From: Flectonema sp. DT1601
Lineage: Eukaryota > Euglenozoa > Diplonemea > Diplonemida > Diplonemidae
Reading direction: 5' to 3'
Length of the DNA: 64,000 bases
NCBI GenBank assembly: GCA_964019425.1
Contig: OZ025806.1
Location: 118,501-182,500, forward strand
In this document: one piece after another, positions 50,892 through 62,395 of the stretch
Layout of the letters: each line of letters begins with the position of its first letter
How positions within the stretch are numbered: position 1 is the stretch's first letter
Program-made: the position numbers and the translations under genes
Notes under the pieces: model-generated
Seen by the model: only the letters and a program-made list of their open reading frames with translations
Databases searched by the model: none
What the model was told of the DNA's origin: nothing

Positions 50892-53800
50892 AGGTGAGAT
50901 TTGGACTGTTAGCTTTTGGCTAAGGCCCTCCCTGAAGAGCAAGAACAAAAAAACTACTCACACCTGAAGAAAACATACACAAAGAACACACTGTAAGCTG
51001 TGTGTGTATTTTGTGTTTGTCACAACAGGAGAGAAAAGAAAGAATGTCAAGGTTGGTCACCTTGCCTATCAACGCACAACATTGGTGGTCTCTACCAGAC
51101 CCTGAGTGATCCCACTGGATCTCTCATCGTTCATAGTACCCTGTGTGAAGTTATAAAATCAAAGGTAAACTATGAACTACAAATGACTTAGCCTGTTATT
51201 ATAATGCCACAGGCAGGCCCTGCATTCAGCAACTATCCAGCAGTGCTTGGATGTCCTGATCTTCTTCTAAAAAAAAGAAAGAAAAACAAAACTGTAGCTG
51301 GGATCACTCAGGATCAACAGACTACCAATGCTACCTGTTGTACTTGCTCACTATGGGGGGTGATGCCAAACACCCAGAAGTACTTAACTGCTTTCCTTCT
51401 TGCTGCCCAGGAGTTTCTGACCAGAACTAATAGAAAATAAAAAGTAGATGGGAAACAATAAAAAGTAAAATGGATATAACTGAAGTTAAACAAGACAAAT
51501 GAAGTAACAGACCAGAACAGAAAGAGAATTGTAATAGAAGATTACAAATAAAAAAATGCAAGTATCAACACATGATCAAGATACACCAGCAGCTAACAAA
51601 CAACATAAAATTGAAGATCAGTTGCCAGAGTATTTCAACCATGGTAGAATACTCGCCCCTCTGGCAGGGATTATCCCAGACTTGTCCTTTAATTTAGTTG
51701 GACACCATGGCTTACAACCCTTCCAGAGGGAAGCACCATTATGACTTCTATTTTTTTTCTTCAAGAAAATCATAAGGTGGGAACAAAGAAAAATGCTAAG
51801 AGGAACCCCCTATTAACACCTAAGACATCTAAACTGCAGCCCAGCCTATGCCCAATGCACTAACAGGTCATTCCCTCACACTCAGATCAAAAAATCAAAG
51901 TTCAGAGTGCATCTTAGCGTGAATGAGAGAATTTCCTCCCGCTTATTTTGAACAAAAGGGATAGGAGAAGGGATAGAAAACGAACATAAAAATAAAATTC
52001 TAAGTGAGAAACACTTAGCAGAAACACTTAGCAGCTTTTAAGGAGCTGAAAAGCAAAAAAAAAATCTAAGTGAGAAACACTTAGTAGAAACAATTTGTAG
52101 CTAATTAAGCTGAAAATAAAAAAATAAAAAATTTCTAAGTGAGAAATACTTAGCAACTTTTAGAACAAATATTTCAGTAAATAACCTGTAATGATTAAAC
52201 CATTACAAGTTTGATGCCAAAACTGACAAGGACTGAGTTGAATTTCCAGGTGAGATTTGGACTGTTAGCTTTTGGCTAAGGCCCTCCCTGAAGAGCAAGA
52301 ACAAAAAAACTACTCACACCTGAAGAAAACATACACAAAGAACACACTGTAAGCTGTGTGTGTATTTTGTGTTTGTCACAACAGGAGAGAAAAGAAAGAA
52401 TGTCAAGGTTGGTCACCTTGCCTATCAACGCACAACATTGGTGGTCTCTACCAGACCCTGAGTGATCCCACTGGATCTCTCATCGTTCATAGTACCCTGT
52501 GTGAAGTTATAAAATCAAAGGTAAACTATGAACTACAAATGACTTAGCCTGTTATTATAATGCCACAGGCAGGCCCTGCATTCAGCAACTATCCAGCAGT
52601 GCTTGGATGTCCTGATCTTCTTCTAAAAAAAAGAAAGAAAAACAAAACTGTAGCTGGGATCACTCAGGATCAACAGACTACCAATGCTACCTGTTGTACT
52701 TGCTCACTATGGGGGGTGATGCCAAACACCCAGAAGTACTTAACTGCTTTCCTTCTTGCTGCCCAGGAGTTTCTGACCAGAACTAATAGAAAATAAAAAG
52801 TAGATGGGAAACAATAAAAAGTAAAATGGATATAACTGAAGTTAAACAAGACAAATGAAGTAACAGACCAGAACAGAAAGAGAATTGTAATAGAAGATTA
52901 CAAATAAAAAAATGCAAGTATCAACACATGATCAAGATACACCAGCAGCTAACAAACAACATAAAATTGAAGATCAGTTGCCAGAGTATTTCAACCATGG
53001 TAGAATACTCGCCCCTCTGGCAGGGATTATCCCAGACTTGTCCTTTAATTTAGTTGGACACCATGGCTTACAACCCTTCCAGAGGGAAGCACCATTATGA
53101 CTTCTATTTTTTTTCTTCAAGAAAATCATAAGGTGGGAACAAAGAAAAATGCTAAGAGGAACCCCCTATTAACACCTAAGACATCTAAACTGCAGCCCAG
53201 CCTATGCCCAATGCACTAACAGGTCATTCCCTCACACTCAGATCAAAAAATCAAAGTTCAGAGTGCATCTTAGCGTGAATGAGAGAATTTCCTCCCGCTT
53301 ATTTTGAACAAAAGGGATAGGAGAAGGGATAGAAAACGAACATAAAAATAAAATTCTAAGTGAGAAACACTTAGCAGAAACACTTAGCAGCTTTTAAGGA
53401 GCTGAAAAGCAAAAAAAAAATCTAAGTGAGAAACACTTAGTAGAAACAATTTGTAGCTAATTAAGCTGAAAATAAAAAAATAAAAAATTTCTAAGTGAGA
53501 AATACTTAGCAACTTTTAGAACAAATATTTCAGTAAATAACCTGTAATGATTAAACCATTACAAGTTTGATGCCAAAACTGACAAGGACTGAGTTGAATT
53601 TCCAGGTGAGATTTGGACTGTTAGCTTTTGGCTAAGGCCCTCCCTGAAGAGCAAGAACAAAAAAACTACTCACACCTGAAGAAAACATACACAAAGAACA
53701 CACTGTAAGCTGTGTGTGTATTTTGTGTTTGTCACAACAGGAGAGAAAAGAAAGAATGTCAAGGTTGGTCACCTTGCCTATCAACGCACAACATTGGTGG

Positions 53801-55485
53801 TCTCTACCAGACCCTGAGTGATCCCACTGGATCTCTCATCGTTCATAGTACCCTGTGTGAAGTTATAAAATCAAAGGTAAACTATGAACTACAAATGACT
53901 TAGCCTGTTATTATAATGCCACAGGCAGGCCCTGCATTCAGCAACTATCCAGCAGTGCTTGGATGTCCTGATCTTCTTCTAAAAAAAAGAAAGAAAAACA
54001 AAACTGTAGCTGGGATCACTCAGGATCAACAGACTACCAATGCTACCTGTTGTACTTGCTCACTATGGGGGGTGATGCCAAACACCCAGAAGTACTTAAC
54101 TGCTTTCCTTCTTGCTGCCCAGGAGTTTCTGACCAGAACTAATAGAAAATAAAAAGTAGATGGGAAACAATAAAAAGTAAAATGGATATAACTGAAGTTA
54201 AACAAGACAAATGAAGTAACAGACCAGAACAGAAAGAGAATTGTAATAGAAGATTACAAATAAAAAAATGCAAGTATCAACACATGATCAAGATACACCA
54301 GCAGCTAACAAACAACATAAAATTGAAGATCAGTTGCCAGAGTATTTCAACCATGGTAGAATACTCGCCCCTCTGGCAGGGATTATCCCAGACTTGTCCT
54401 TTAATTTAGTTGGACACCATGGCTTACAACCCTTCCAGAGGGAAGCACCATTATGACTTCTATTTTTTTTCTTCAAGAAAATCATAAGGTGGGAACAAAG
54501 AAAAATGCTAAGAGGAACCCCCTATTAACACCTAAGACATCTAAACTGCAGCCCAGCCTATGCCCAATGCACTAACAGGTCATTCCCTCACACTCAGATC
54601 AAAAAATCAAAGTTCAGAGTGCATCTTAGCGTGAATGAGAGAATTTCCTCCCGCTTATTTTGAACAAAAGGGATAGGAGAAGGGATAGAAAACGAACATA
54701 AAAATAAAATTCTAAGTGAGAAACACTTAGCAGAAACACTTAGCAGCTTTTAAGGAGCTGAAAAGCAAAAAAAAAATCTAAGTGAGAAACACTTAGTAGA
54801 AACAATTTGTAGCTAATTAAGCTGAAAATAAAAAAATAAAAAATTTCTAAGTGAGAAATACTTAGCAACTTTTAGAACAAATATTTCAGTAAATAACCTG
54901 TAATGATTAAACCATTACAAGTTTGATGCCAAAACTGACAAGGACTGAGTTGAATTTCCAGGTGAGATTTGGACTGTTAGCTTTTGGCTAAGGCCCTCCC
55001 TGAAGAGCAAGAACAAAAAAACTACTCACACCTGAAGAAAACATACACAAAGAACACACTGTAAGCTGTGTGTGTATTTTGTGTTTGTCACAACAGGAGA
55101 GAAAAGAAAGAATGTCAAGGTTGGTCACCTTGCCTATCAACGCACAACATTGGTGGTCTCTACCAGACCCTGAGTGATCCCACTGGATCTCTCATCGTTC
55201 ATAGTACCCTGTGTGAAGTTATAAAATCAAAGGTAAACTATGAACTACAAATGACTTAGCCTGTTATTATAATGCCACAGGCAGGCCCTGCATTCAGCAA
55301 CTATCCAGCAGTGCTTGGATGTCCTGATCTTCTTCTAAAAAAAAGAAAGAAAAACAAAACTGTAGCTGGGATCACTCAGGATCAACAGACTACCAATGCT
55401 ACCTGTTGTACTTGCTCACTATGGGGGGTGATGCCAAACACCCAGAAGTACTTAACTGCTTTCCTTCTTGCTGCCCAAGGTAAAT
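50892..55485 (+). repeat. Repeat B, tandem array, 1356-bp unit, about 3.4 copies
   Basis: Units begin at about 50881, 52237, 53593 and 54949 (GTTGAATTTCCAGGTGAG), exactly 1356 bp apart. The last is cut at TTGCTGCCCA (about 55480). The copies look identical, including homopolymer lengths. Three small frames recur in each full unit: 63 residues, 78 residues (starting MPQAGPAFSNYPAVLGC) and 62 residues (starting MQVSTHDQDTPAANKQ). None resembles a known protein. Each unit ends with three hairpins CTAAGTG-AGAAA-CACTTAG spaced about 68 nt apart and one TGTAATG-ATTAAAC-CATTACA hairpin. No terminal repeat or enzyme is visible, so the class is unknown. Confidence 0.92.
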
Positions 55486-55486
55486 T

Positions 55487-55691
55487 CAACTCGGGACCCA
55501 ACAAGCAGAGACCGGGGGACTGGTACTGCCAAGAGGGGCTGAGGGAGGGGAGAGGCAGAGCCTTCGACATCACGGTGGTAAACCCGGGGAAAATTAAAGT
55601 ATATAAAACCCCGGGGCAAGCCGCGAGAGAAGCAGAGTCCCTGAAAGGGAACAAGTACGCGGAGCAGTGCACGAAACACGGGATTAATTAG
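55487..55691 (+). pseudogene. LINE endonuclease fragment (rest of the GC-rich LINE)
   Basis: A 200-bp GC-rich piece bounded on both sides by repeat B. Its frame encodes RPGDWYCQEGLREG, then GRAFDITVVNP, then KGNKYAEQCTKHGIN and TAA. This is the pattern of the restriction-like endonuclease (PD ... D-x-T-V ... K-x2-KY) that follows the zinc knuckle in R2-type LINEs. Composition and strand match the LINE at 47458-49113, which lacks exactly this part. The expected P-D is P-G-D here. Confidence 0.75.
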
Positions 55692-56267
55692 CCAAAAGCT
55701 AACAGTCCAAATCTCACCTGGTAAACTCAACTCAGTCTTTGTCAGTTTTGGCATCAAACCTGTAATGGTTACATTAACTACCATTTCAACAGGTTATTTA
55801 CTGAAATATTTGTTCTAAAAGTTGCTAAGTATCTCTCACTTAGAAATTTTTTTATTTTTTTATTTTCAGCTCAATTAGCTACAAAGTGTTTCTACTAAGT
55901 GTTTCTCACTTAGATTTTTTTTTTGCTTTTCAGCTCCTTAAAAGCTGCTAAGTATTTCTGCTAAGTGTTTCTCACTTAGAATCTTATTGTTATGTTCGTT
56001 TTCTATCCCTTCTCCTATCCCTTTTGTTCAAAAAAAGCGGGAGGAAATTCTCTCATTCACGCTAAGATGCACTCTGAACTTTGATTTTTTGATCTGAGTG
56101 TGAGGGAATGACCTGTTAGTGCATTGGGCATAAGCTGGGCTGCAGTTTAGATGTCTTAGGTGTTAATAAGGGGTTCCTCTTAGCATTTTTCTTTGTTCCC
56201 ACCTTATGATTTTCTTGAAGAAAAAAAATAGAAGTCATAATGGTGCTTCCCTCTGGAAGGGTTGTAA
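55692..56267 (-). repeat. Repeat B, reverse copy (3' part)
   Basis: It begins GCCAAAAGCTAACAGTCC and runs in reverse through the three hairpin repeats (TAAGTGTTTCTCACTTAG) to GGAAGGGTTGTAA, where repeat C starts. It differs from the tandem copies by several substitutions and a small insertion near 55770, so it is older than the array. Confidence 0.8.
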
Positions 56268-56458
56268 ATTTCGATAAAGTGGGAAGTAACGGACTGGGAG
56301 CTTTTGGCTCCTGCCCTATTCCCGATGTAAACTTTCTTTTTTTTTTTTTTTTTTTTTTAACAGGCCCAAAGGGCGACAATGATGGTTGCTGACCAAGGAA
56401 TAATATTCAAATGAATTTTCGTTTCAAAGAAACGAACAGAATTAAGAGAGAGGCAGAG

Positions 56459-56490
<32 letters not shown>

Positions 56491-56665
56491 AAAAAAAAAA
56501 TATGAAGAGGAAATAATCAAACATGAAAAAATAAAAAAAAAAAAAATAAAATATAAATAAAAAACGTTGTATGAAAAAGGAAAAAAAAGAAAAAGAAAAA
56601 AAAAAAGACCAGAAAAGGAAAGAGAAAATGAAAAGGTATAATATTATTGTGGGGATATGAGTATA
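56268..56665 (+). repeat. Repeat C (LINE 3' tail), third copy
   Basis: It starts TTTCGATAAAGTGGGAAG and ends in ATTGTGGGGATATGAG. It is inserted between two pieces of reverse repeat B, with long A-runs in the middle. Starting at the same base as the 42300 copy and as the LINE stop codon region, it could be a SINE-like unit mobilised by the LINE rather than a random 5' truncation. Confidence 0.75.
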
Positions 56666-56900
56666 GCAGCCATGGTGTCCAACTAAATTAAAGGACAAGT
56701 CTGGGATAATCCCTGCCAGAGGGGCGAGTATTCTACCATGGTTGAAATACTCTGGCAACTGATCTTCAATTTTATGTTGTTTGTTAGCTGCTGGTGTATC
56801 TTGATTATGTGTTGATACTTGCATTTTTTTATTTGTAATCTTCTATTACAATTCTCTTTCTGTTCTGGTCTGTTACTTCATTTGTCTTGTTTAACTTCAG
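56666..56900 (-). repeat. Repeat B, reverse fragment left of the hAT element
   Basis: It continues reverse B from GCCATGGTGTCCAAC to GTCTTGTTTAACTTCAG. The sequence resumes at 59399 with TTATATCCATTTTA, as in the intact copy at 50290-50310, so the hAT element sits in B. Confidence 0.8.
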
Positions 56901-59391
56901 CATACTTGTGCAAAAAGCTAAAAGCTAAAGCTAAGCTTTTTGGAGCTAAAGCTAAGCTATCTAGCTTTTTTTAGCTTTTTTTTGAAATTTTTTTTTTTTG
57001 AAATTTTGGCATGTTTCTGTACTTTTTTGATATTTTTTTTGGTTTTGTGAGGAAAATAAGTGTGGAAAAAAAAAAAAATCACCAATTATAATATTTCCAG
57101 TATCCACCACTACAGGTTTTTGTGTGTTTTTTGGCTCATTTAAGCTGTTAAGTGACGTGATTTTTCGATATTTGCGCAACCTGGTATCTACAAAGATAAC
57201 ATTTCATAATTCAACTATGTGTACTGTTGGGAGAGAAATATGTTTTTTTTTTGATATGACAGGCAAATTATTACTTATTACAATCAACACTGAGCATGAT
57301 TATTCACCATACTTGCCTTAACACACATTTTCCCTACCTGGATTAAAAAAATGTCACTAAAAGGAGGAGATATCCATAAATTCACTAAATAATTATACCA
57401 CAGAAGTAGTAAAATACAAGCTAGAAAGACATGTGATATCAGTTATTAGAAGAGGGTAGAAAGGAATTATTAAACTTGGGAAAGTTCGTCTTTAACCCTC
57501 TTCACAACAGGGCCTTCTGCTTTTTTTGTCTTCTTCCTTATTGGGTCAGCAGCACACACCTTAAACATGTTGCACGCTACTTGCAGCATAGCATCAACAT
57601 GTCTGTGAACCATTCTTGATCGCTGCTTTGTCAGTAGGCGGGATGTCACTTTGAATGTCCGTTCAACATGTGCCTCTGATGCAGCGATTCTACACAGTGA
57701 CATGTAGAACTGTGTAAGGTGGGGAACAACCTTGCTACCAATTTCCCTCCAGAATATTGCTGCATCCTTCTTCTGATGTGCTTTCTTTTGCCTCTCTACT
57801 GTAGCTGTTGACAACTCAGAGATAAGGGTGGTGCTGAACCCATGTCTTACCAGCCACCCTGCAAAGTAAGGCTGCATCAGGTTCTGCTGCTCCTCATTCA
57901 GACCCATCCCCTGCATTGCCCTTAACATCTTAAGAGCATCAAAACTGAAGTTAGACACAATGCGGGTGTTCAGGGACTGCAGTGCACTGCTTACCAATTT
58001 TGATACCTTTGGATCACTTATTGCTTTCCATTTCCGTGTCACATACTCCAGCTGTCCCAGCACATCCTGCAACCCTGCTGAGTCATGCTGGAGGTTATCA
58101 GTTGCATATGCAACTGGCTGCACCAATTTTGCAGCAGTTTTCATCTTCTCGATGTCTGCTGCACAGCAAGGAAACAGGCGTTGTTTCCTTGCGTTTCAGC
58201 AGGAGATCTTCAAGTCTCACTGCCCGAACCCAGCAGTCGTATACTGTGTTCCATCGGGTACTGCCTATGTGTTTAAGTTGCAAAGGGCTTCCCTTTCGAC
58301 CCTTCTGCACCTCAAGGAACAACTCCTTCCTTTTGGGGGTTGCCATCTCCTCTGTCAGATCCTTCACCTTATTGTATGCCGTTGAGAGGAGGGGGATATC
58401 ATTGATGAGATCCTTCATTAACAGCTGCAATGAATGTGCTGCACATCTGATAGTGAGGAGCTTCTCCTTCCCTGCAGCCTGGAGCATCTGCTCTAGAGCA
58501 TCTGCGTCAATGCCCTCTGGGTCTTCTTCTCCTGCACTTTCACAAGATGCTGCACTGTCATTGTCAGTGTCTTCTTCAAGACTCTCCATCTCTGTGATGG
58601 TTTATTAAATCTTAGTTTGTAAAATGTTGCCATACATGATACCAACATGCCTGTTATCACCTGATCCTCGGGCTACTTGCACATAGCCTCTCCATTCCAC
58701 TATCTTCTTCGCTGCCTCTTTCTTGAATCGCAGAACGATTCGATCATCGACTTGCAAGTCACATGCAAGTTGCTGCAGCTCAGCAGCCTCAAGTGGAGTT
58801 TCAAGAGCATTCATTGTAGGAGAGATGGATCTGAAAGGAGAAAAAAAACGCATTGCAACAGGTTAAGTTACTGTAGTTTGACAGGGAACTTTGTAAGACA
58901 TTTTTTAAGAACCTGGGGGGGGTAAATTAAGGAGGGGAAATTTGGATTTATGCAGTTTTGACACCTCTTACCTTATATCCTTGCTCTGTTCACAGATTTA
59001 GCTGCTAATATACCAAAAGACCCCAAAAAAACCCAAATAAGACTGGTTACTAGCTTTTTTAATTAAAAAAATTTTTTTTTACTCCCCTTCAAGTAATTTT
59101 TTTTTTTTTTTTTTACATTCTGAGAGAATAAATTTTTTTTCAAAAAATTCAAAAAAAATGCTTTCAAGCTCCACAGTGCCAGTTTCTCAATTTTCCACTG
59201 CTTTATTTTCAACAACTTTCCATTTTTTTTCTAAAAAAATTCCAAAAAAATACCAAAAATGAGGTATTTTTTGTTTGAAAATTTTTTTTCAAAAAAGCTA
59301 AAAAAAAGCTAAAAAAAGCTAAAAAAAGCTAAATAGCTTTAGCTTAGCTCTAAAAAGCTTAGCTTTAGCTTTAGCTTTTTGCACAAGTATG
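56901..59391 (-). mobile_element. hAT-type DNA transposon
   Basis: The ends are inverted repeats: CATACTTGTGCAAAAAGCT at the left and, read inward, the same at the right, both continuing into AGCTAAA-type simple repeats for 60-80 bp. A 7-bp ACTTCAG flanks on both sides (56894-56900, 59392-59398); hAT elements normally make 8 bp, so one base has probably changed. The undisturbed sequence is at about 50285-50305 (TTTAACTTCAGTTATATT). Length 2491 bp. It carries a minus-strand hAT transposase. Confidence 0.85.
57470..58853 (-). pseudogene. hAT transposase, broken into three frames
   Basis: Collinear minus-strand open frames. 58853-58605 has a basic N-terminal region (RIVLRFKKEAAKKIVEWRG). 58589-58098 has the catalytic-core marker RCAAHSLQLLMKDL and GSTRWNTVYDC. 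58144-57470 ends with the hAT dimerisation region: FYMSLCRIAASEAHVERTF, then RSRMVHRHVDAMLQVA. A frameshift lies near 58100-58190 and a gap with a stop near 58590-58605. Only two obvious breaks suggest the copy is fairly young. The first part might be a separate exon rather than a break, since no splice sites were tested here. Confidence 0.8.
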
Positions 59392-59398
59392 ACTTCAG

Positions 59399-59768
59399 TT
59401 ATATCCATTTTATCATAGTTTACTCAGGGAATGATCACCAAGTCCACTTTTGTGCCTTTTTCTTACTGTTTTTTACTTTAAAATTTTCTGGTTAAAAATA
59501 CCAAAAAATGTGCCGTGACCGGGAATTGAACCCCCGACCACGGTTACGTAAGCGATTTAAGGTCGACGACCATAACAACTCGGCTATGCAGGCTCTGGTA
59601 CGTCGAAAATTATTTTATACTTATTACTTTTCTGTCCTAACGGAACGGAAAATGAAAAATGTCCTTCCTTATCTAAAATGCACTCTGCACCTATTATGTT
59701 GGTTCAGCAGTGGCTTATCGAACTTATTAGCTCTCGTTGCACTGGTTAGCGCTGTGTTTGAGACGTTA
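59399..59768. other. Unique sequence between hAT element and repeat B
   Basis: About 15 bp of repeat B resumes after the hAT element, then sequence not seen elsewhere in the window, including the tRNA-like segment and a gene-free stretch to 59768. Confidence 0.5.
59511..59593 (-). pseudogene. Degenerate tRNA-Leu-like sequence
   Basis: Read on the minus strand this 83-nt stretch has a GCCGAG-type D-arm, an anticodon arm CGA-CCTTAAA-TCG, a long variable arm (TTACGTAACCG) and a T-arm with TTCAATT, the layout of a class II tRNA such as Leu. The acceptor stem pairs at only four of seven positions, the T-stem at three of five, and position 33 is C instead of T. The triplet in anticodon position would be TTA rather than TAA. 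It is probably a tRNA pseudogene or the head of a tRNA-derived SINE. Confidence 0.5.
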
Positions 59769-60138
59769 GAGTTGAATTTCCAGGTGAGATTTGGACTGTT
59801 AGCTTTTGGCTAAGGCCCTCCCTGAAGAGCAAGAACAAAAAAACTACTCACACCTGAAGAAAACATACACAAAGAACACACTGTAAGCTGTGTGTGTATT
59901 TTGTGTTTGTCACAACAGGAGAGAAAAGAAAGAATGTCAAGGTTGGTCACCTTGCCTATCAACGCACAACATTGGTGGTCTCTACTAGACCCTGAGTGAT
60001 CCCACTGGATCTCTCATCGTTCATAGTACCTATGTGAAGTTATAAAATCAAAGGTAAACTATGAACTACAAATGACTTAGCCTGTTATTATAATGCCACA
60101 GGCAGGCCCTGCATTCAGCAACTATCCAGCAGTGCTTG
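59769..60138 (+). repeat. Repeat B, partial forward copy
   Basis: It starts GTTGAATTTCCAGGTGAG and ends CAGCAGTGCTTGG, where the LINE begins. It shares the TACTAGACCC and CCTATGTGAAG variants with the copies at 40883 and 50640 rather than those of the tandem array. Confidence 0.85.
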
Positions 60139-62108
60139 GTATTATATCGGTACACTTTTAACTAATATGTTACTTCCTTTCCTTAGCAAATTTTGCTCTT
60201 TTTGTTATTTCTCTAAAACAAAAGAATTTCCCACCCTCCCACCCTGGGTGTTTCTTCTTGAGGTTCGCTATTGGTGTACCTGTTGTTTCTGGCTTGTTGC
60301 ACCTCTTGCCTCGGTGTTTTTCAAAGTCTTGGGTAACCGACCTCTCGAAGATGCAACATTACCCCGACGTCAGTTGTTTGTGTTTAATCTCTTTAACATT
60401 ATAATTATAATTTAGTATCCATTTATTACTCCTTAAGCGTTTTGAAGTGGAAGCCACAGATGAACTACTGAACTCTTTGAATAAATTACAAGTCCAAGGT
60501 CAGTGGAAGGAGTGGTCTAAATGTATGATAAACGATTTCACCTGGAATAAGGTACTTAGGGAGGGAAATCCTGCCTATATCTCATTTCAACTGAAAGCGG
60601 TTACAAACACCCTCCCCTCACAAGATAATTTAAAGAGGTGGAACATCACCAATGTGGACTAAAATTGTGTTTTGTGTGGCAAAGTGAATCCTACCCTCAG
60701 GCATGTCTTAACAGGCTGTCCTGTCTCTTTAACACAAGGGAGGTTCACGTGGCGTCACGACAGCGTTCTAAAACGCATTGTTATCTTCTTGGAAGAGTTG
60801 ATAATAAAAGCCAACAAAAGAAAAGAAAACCTCCCGCCTCCCTCTCAAACTTTTTTAAAAACAGGGGAAAATAAACCCCTAGAAAGAATTTCTAAAGAGA
60901 CAGGCGAACTCTCACTAGCGAATGATTGGGTCATCCTCGACGATGTCGGTGATAACCGCCTAATTGTTCCTCTTGAAGTGTGCCATGTCTCGTCCTCTCT
61001 AAGACCAGACATTTTTATTTATTCTTTTTTTGCGAAAAGAGCACTGATTCTGGAGCTGACGTGTCCAAATGAAGATCGTTTCGAAACCTCTCATGTCTTA
61101 AAGGAAAAGAAATACCTAAAGCTAAGAGACTCGATCATCGCTAATGGCTTCGACTGTAACATTTTTACTATTGAAGTTGGCGTACGAGGAAACATCTGCA
61201 TGGACCAGCTGAACATCTGGACACGTCACATCGGTTCACCTTTAGCACCAACAAAAGCTTTATTTTGTGAATGCACCAGAATCGCCAGACAGTGCTCATA
61301 TGTTCTGTTCCAGACGAGGAACCTCCCCACGTGGCATTCAAGACCACTAATGCGCAGCATTAAAGAAGAACCTGCCACCGCAAGTTTTATAAAAGATGGT
61401 AAAGAAATCTTCCCTGTGGAAGAAATCAAAATCCACAAAGTAACAAAACTGAAAACGATCGAAAAGCTCACCATTGAAAGATCGTGGCTTGAGAAATGTT
61501 TTATCTGGCAAACTTGTTACGCATCGGCTCTTTCTATTCTACTCATTGCCAATGGTTCTTCTTCCTCCCTGGCCCCTTCTTTTTTGTTAGATGAGGATGA
61601 GCTCACTGGACTCTCCTTGTCATTCTCTTCTATTTCTTCCATCTCTCTCCAGAATTCCCCACCTGAACTCATGTCAACGGGATCGCAAACACTTCCTGCT
61701 GATTTCGCTATAGTGATAAGAAGTCAATCTGACATGGGTTCCCAAACCCCCTTGTACAATAAAAAAGAAGGAAGATTAAGGCTGAAACTTTCCTTGAAAT
61801 GCCAGATTTTAGAAAACGAACTAGAACAAATGAAAGAACGAATGTTTTATGTTCTATTTTTATTTTACTTTAATGCGATGTCAGCCTCCCTTGAGAATGA
61901 CAAGCAGCTACTGAATGGATTGTCTATTGAGAACAAAGCATCCAAACAACGGGCCGCCGAGAGTGTATCTCACAGCCCACTCCCTTTAAATCTATCCGCA
62001 CCCCCATCTGTCTTTAACGTAGAAAAGGAACAGAAAAAACGTGAACTATTGGAAAAAGAGAATCAACACCTGATCGCTGAATGTGATTTAGTGAAAGAAT
62101 TTCGATAA
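60139..62108 (+). pseudogene. LINE, C-terminal half with zinc knuckle and restriction-like endonuclease
   Basis: From about 60447 the frame encodes a helical region (KLQVQGQWKEWSKCM, LPSQDNLKRWN), one in-frame TAA near 60660, then the knuckle CVLCGKVNPTLRHVLTGC, and GRFTWRHDSVL, a motif widespread after the RT of such LINEs. A PD-(D/E)xK nuclease follows (RPDIFIYSFFAKRALILELT, then KEKKYLKLRDS). The last 250 residues are unlike known LINEs: Ser-rich, with a coiled coil (EKEQKKRELLEKENQHL) before the stop at 62108. The reverse transcriptase is absent, so the copy is 5' truncated. A single nonsense codon in about 550 codons indicates a young copy. 60139-60440 may be more of the same element but has no motif. 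Confidence 0.8.
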
Positions 62109-62361
62109 AGTGGGAAGTAACGGACTGGGAGCTTTTGGCTCCTGCCCTATTCCCGATGTAAACTTTCTTTTTATTTTTATTTTTTTTTAACAGGCCCAAA
62201 GGGCGACAATGATGGTTGCTGACCAAGGAATAATATTCAAATGAATTTTCGTTTCAAAGAAACGAACAGAATTAAGAGAGAGGCAGAGAAAAAAAAAAAA
62301 AAAGAAAGAAAAGAAAAGAAAAGAAAAAAAAAAAATGAAGAGGAAATAATCAAACATGAAA

Positions 62362-62395
<34 letters not shown>

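Noticed and set aside
50881-55485. CRISPR-like or virus-like array
   Set aside because: The unit is 1356 bp with no spacers between copies and no associated enzyme, so it is a tandem repeat and not a repeat-spacer array. I see no capsid, polymerase or envelope motif.
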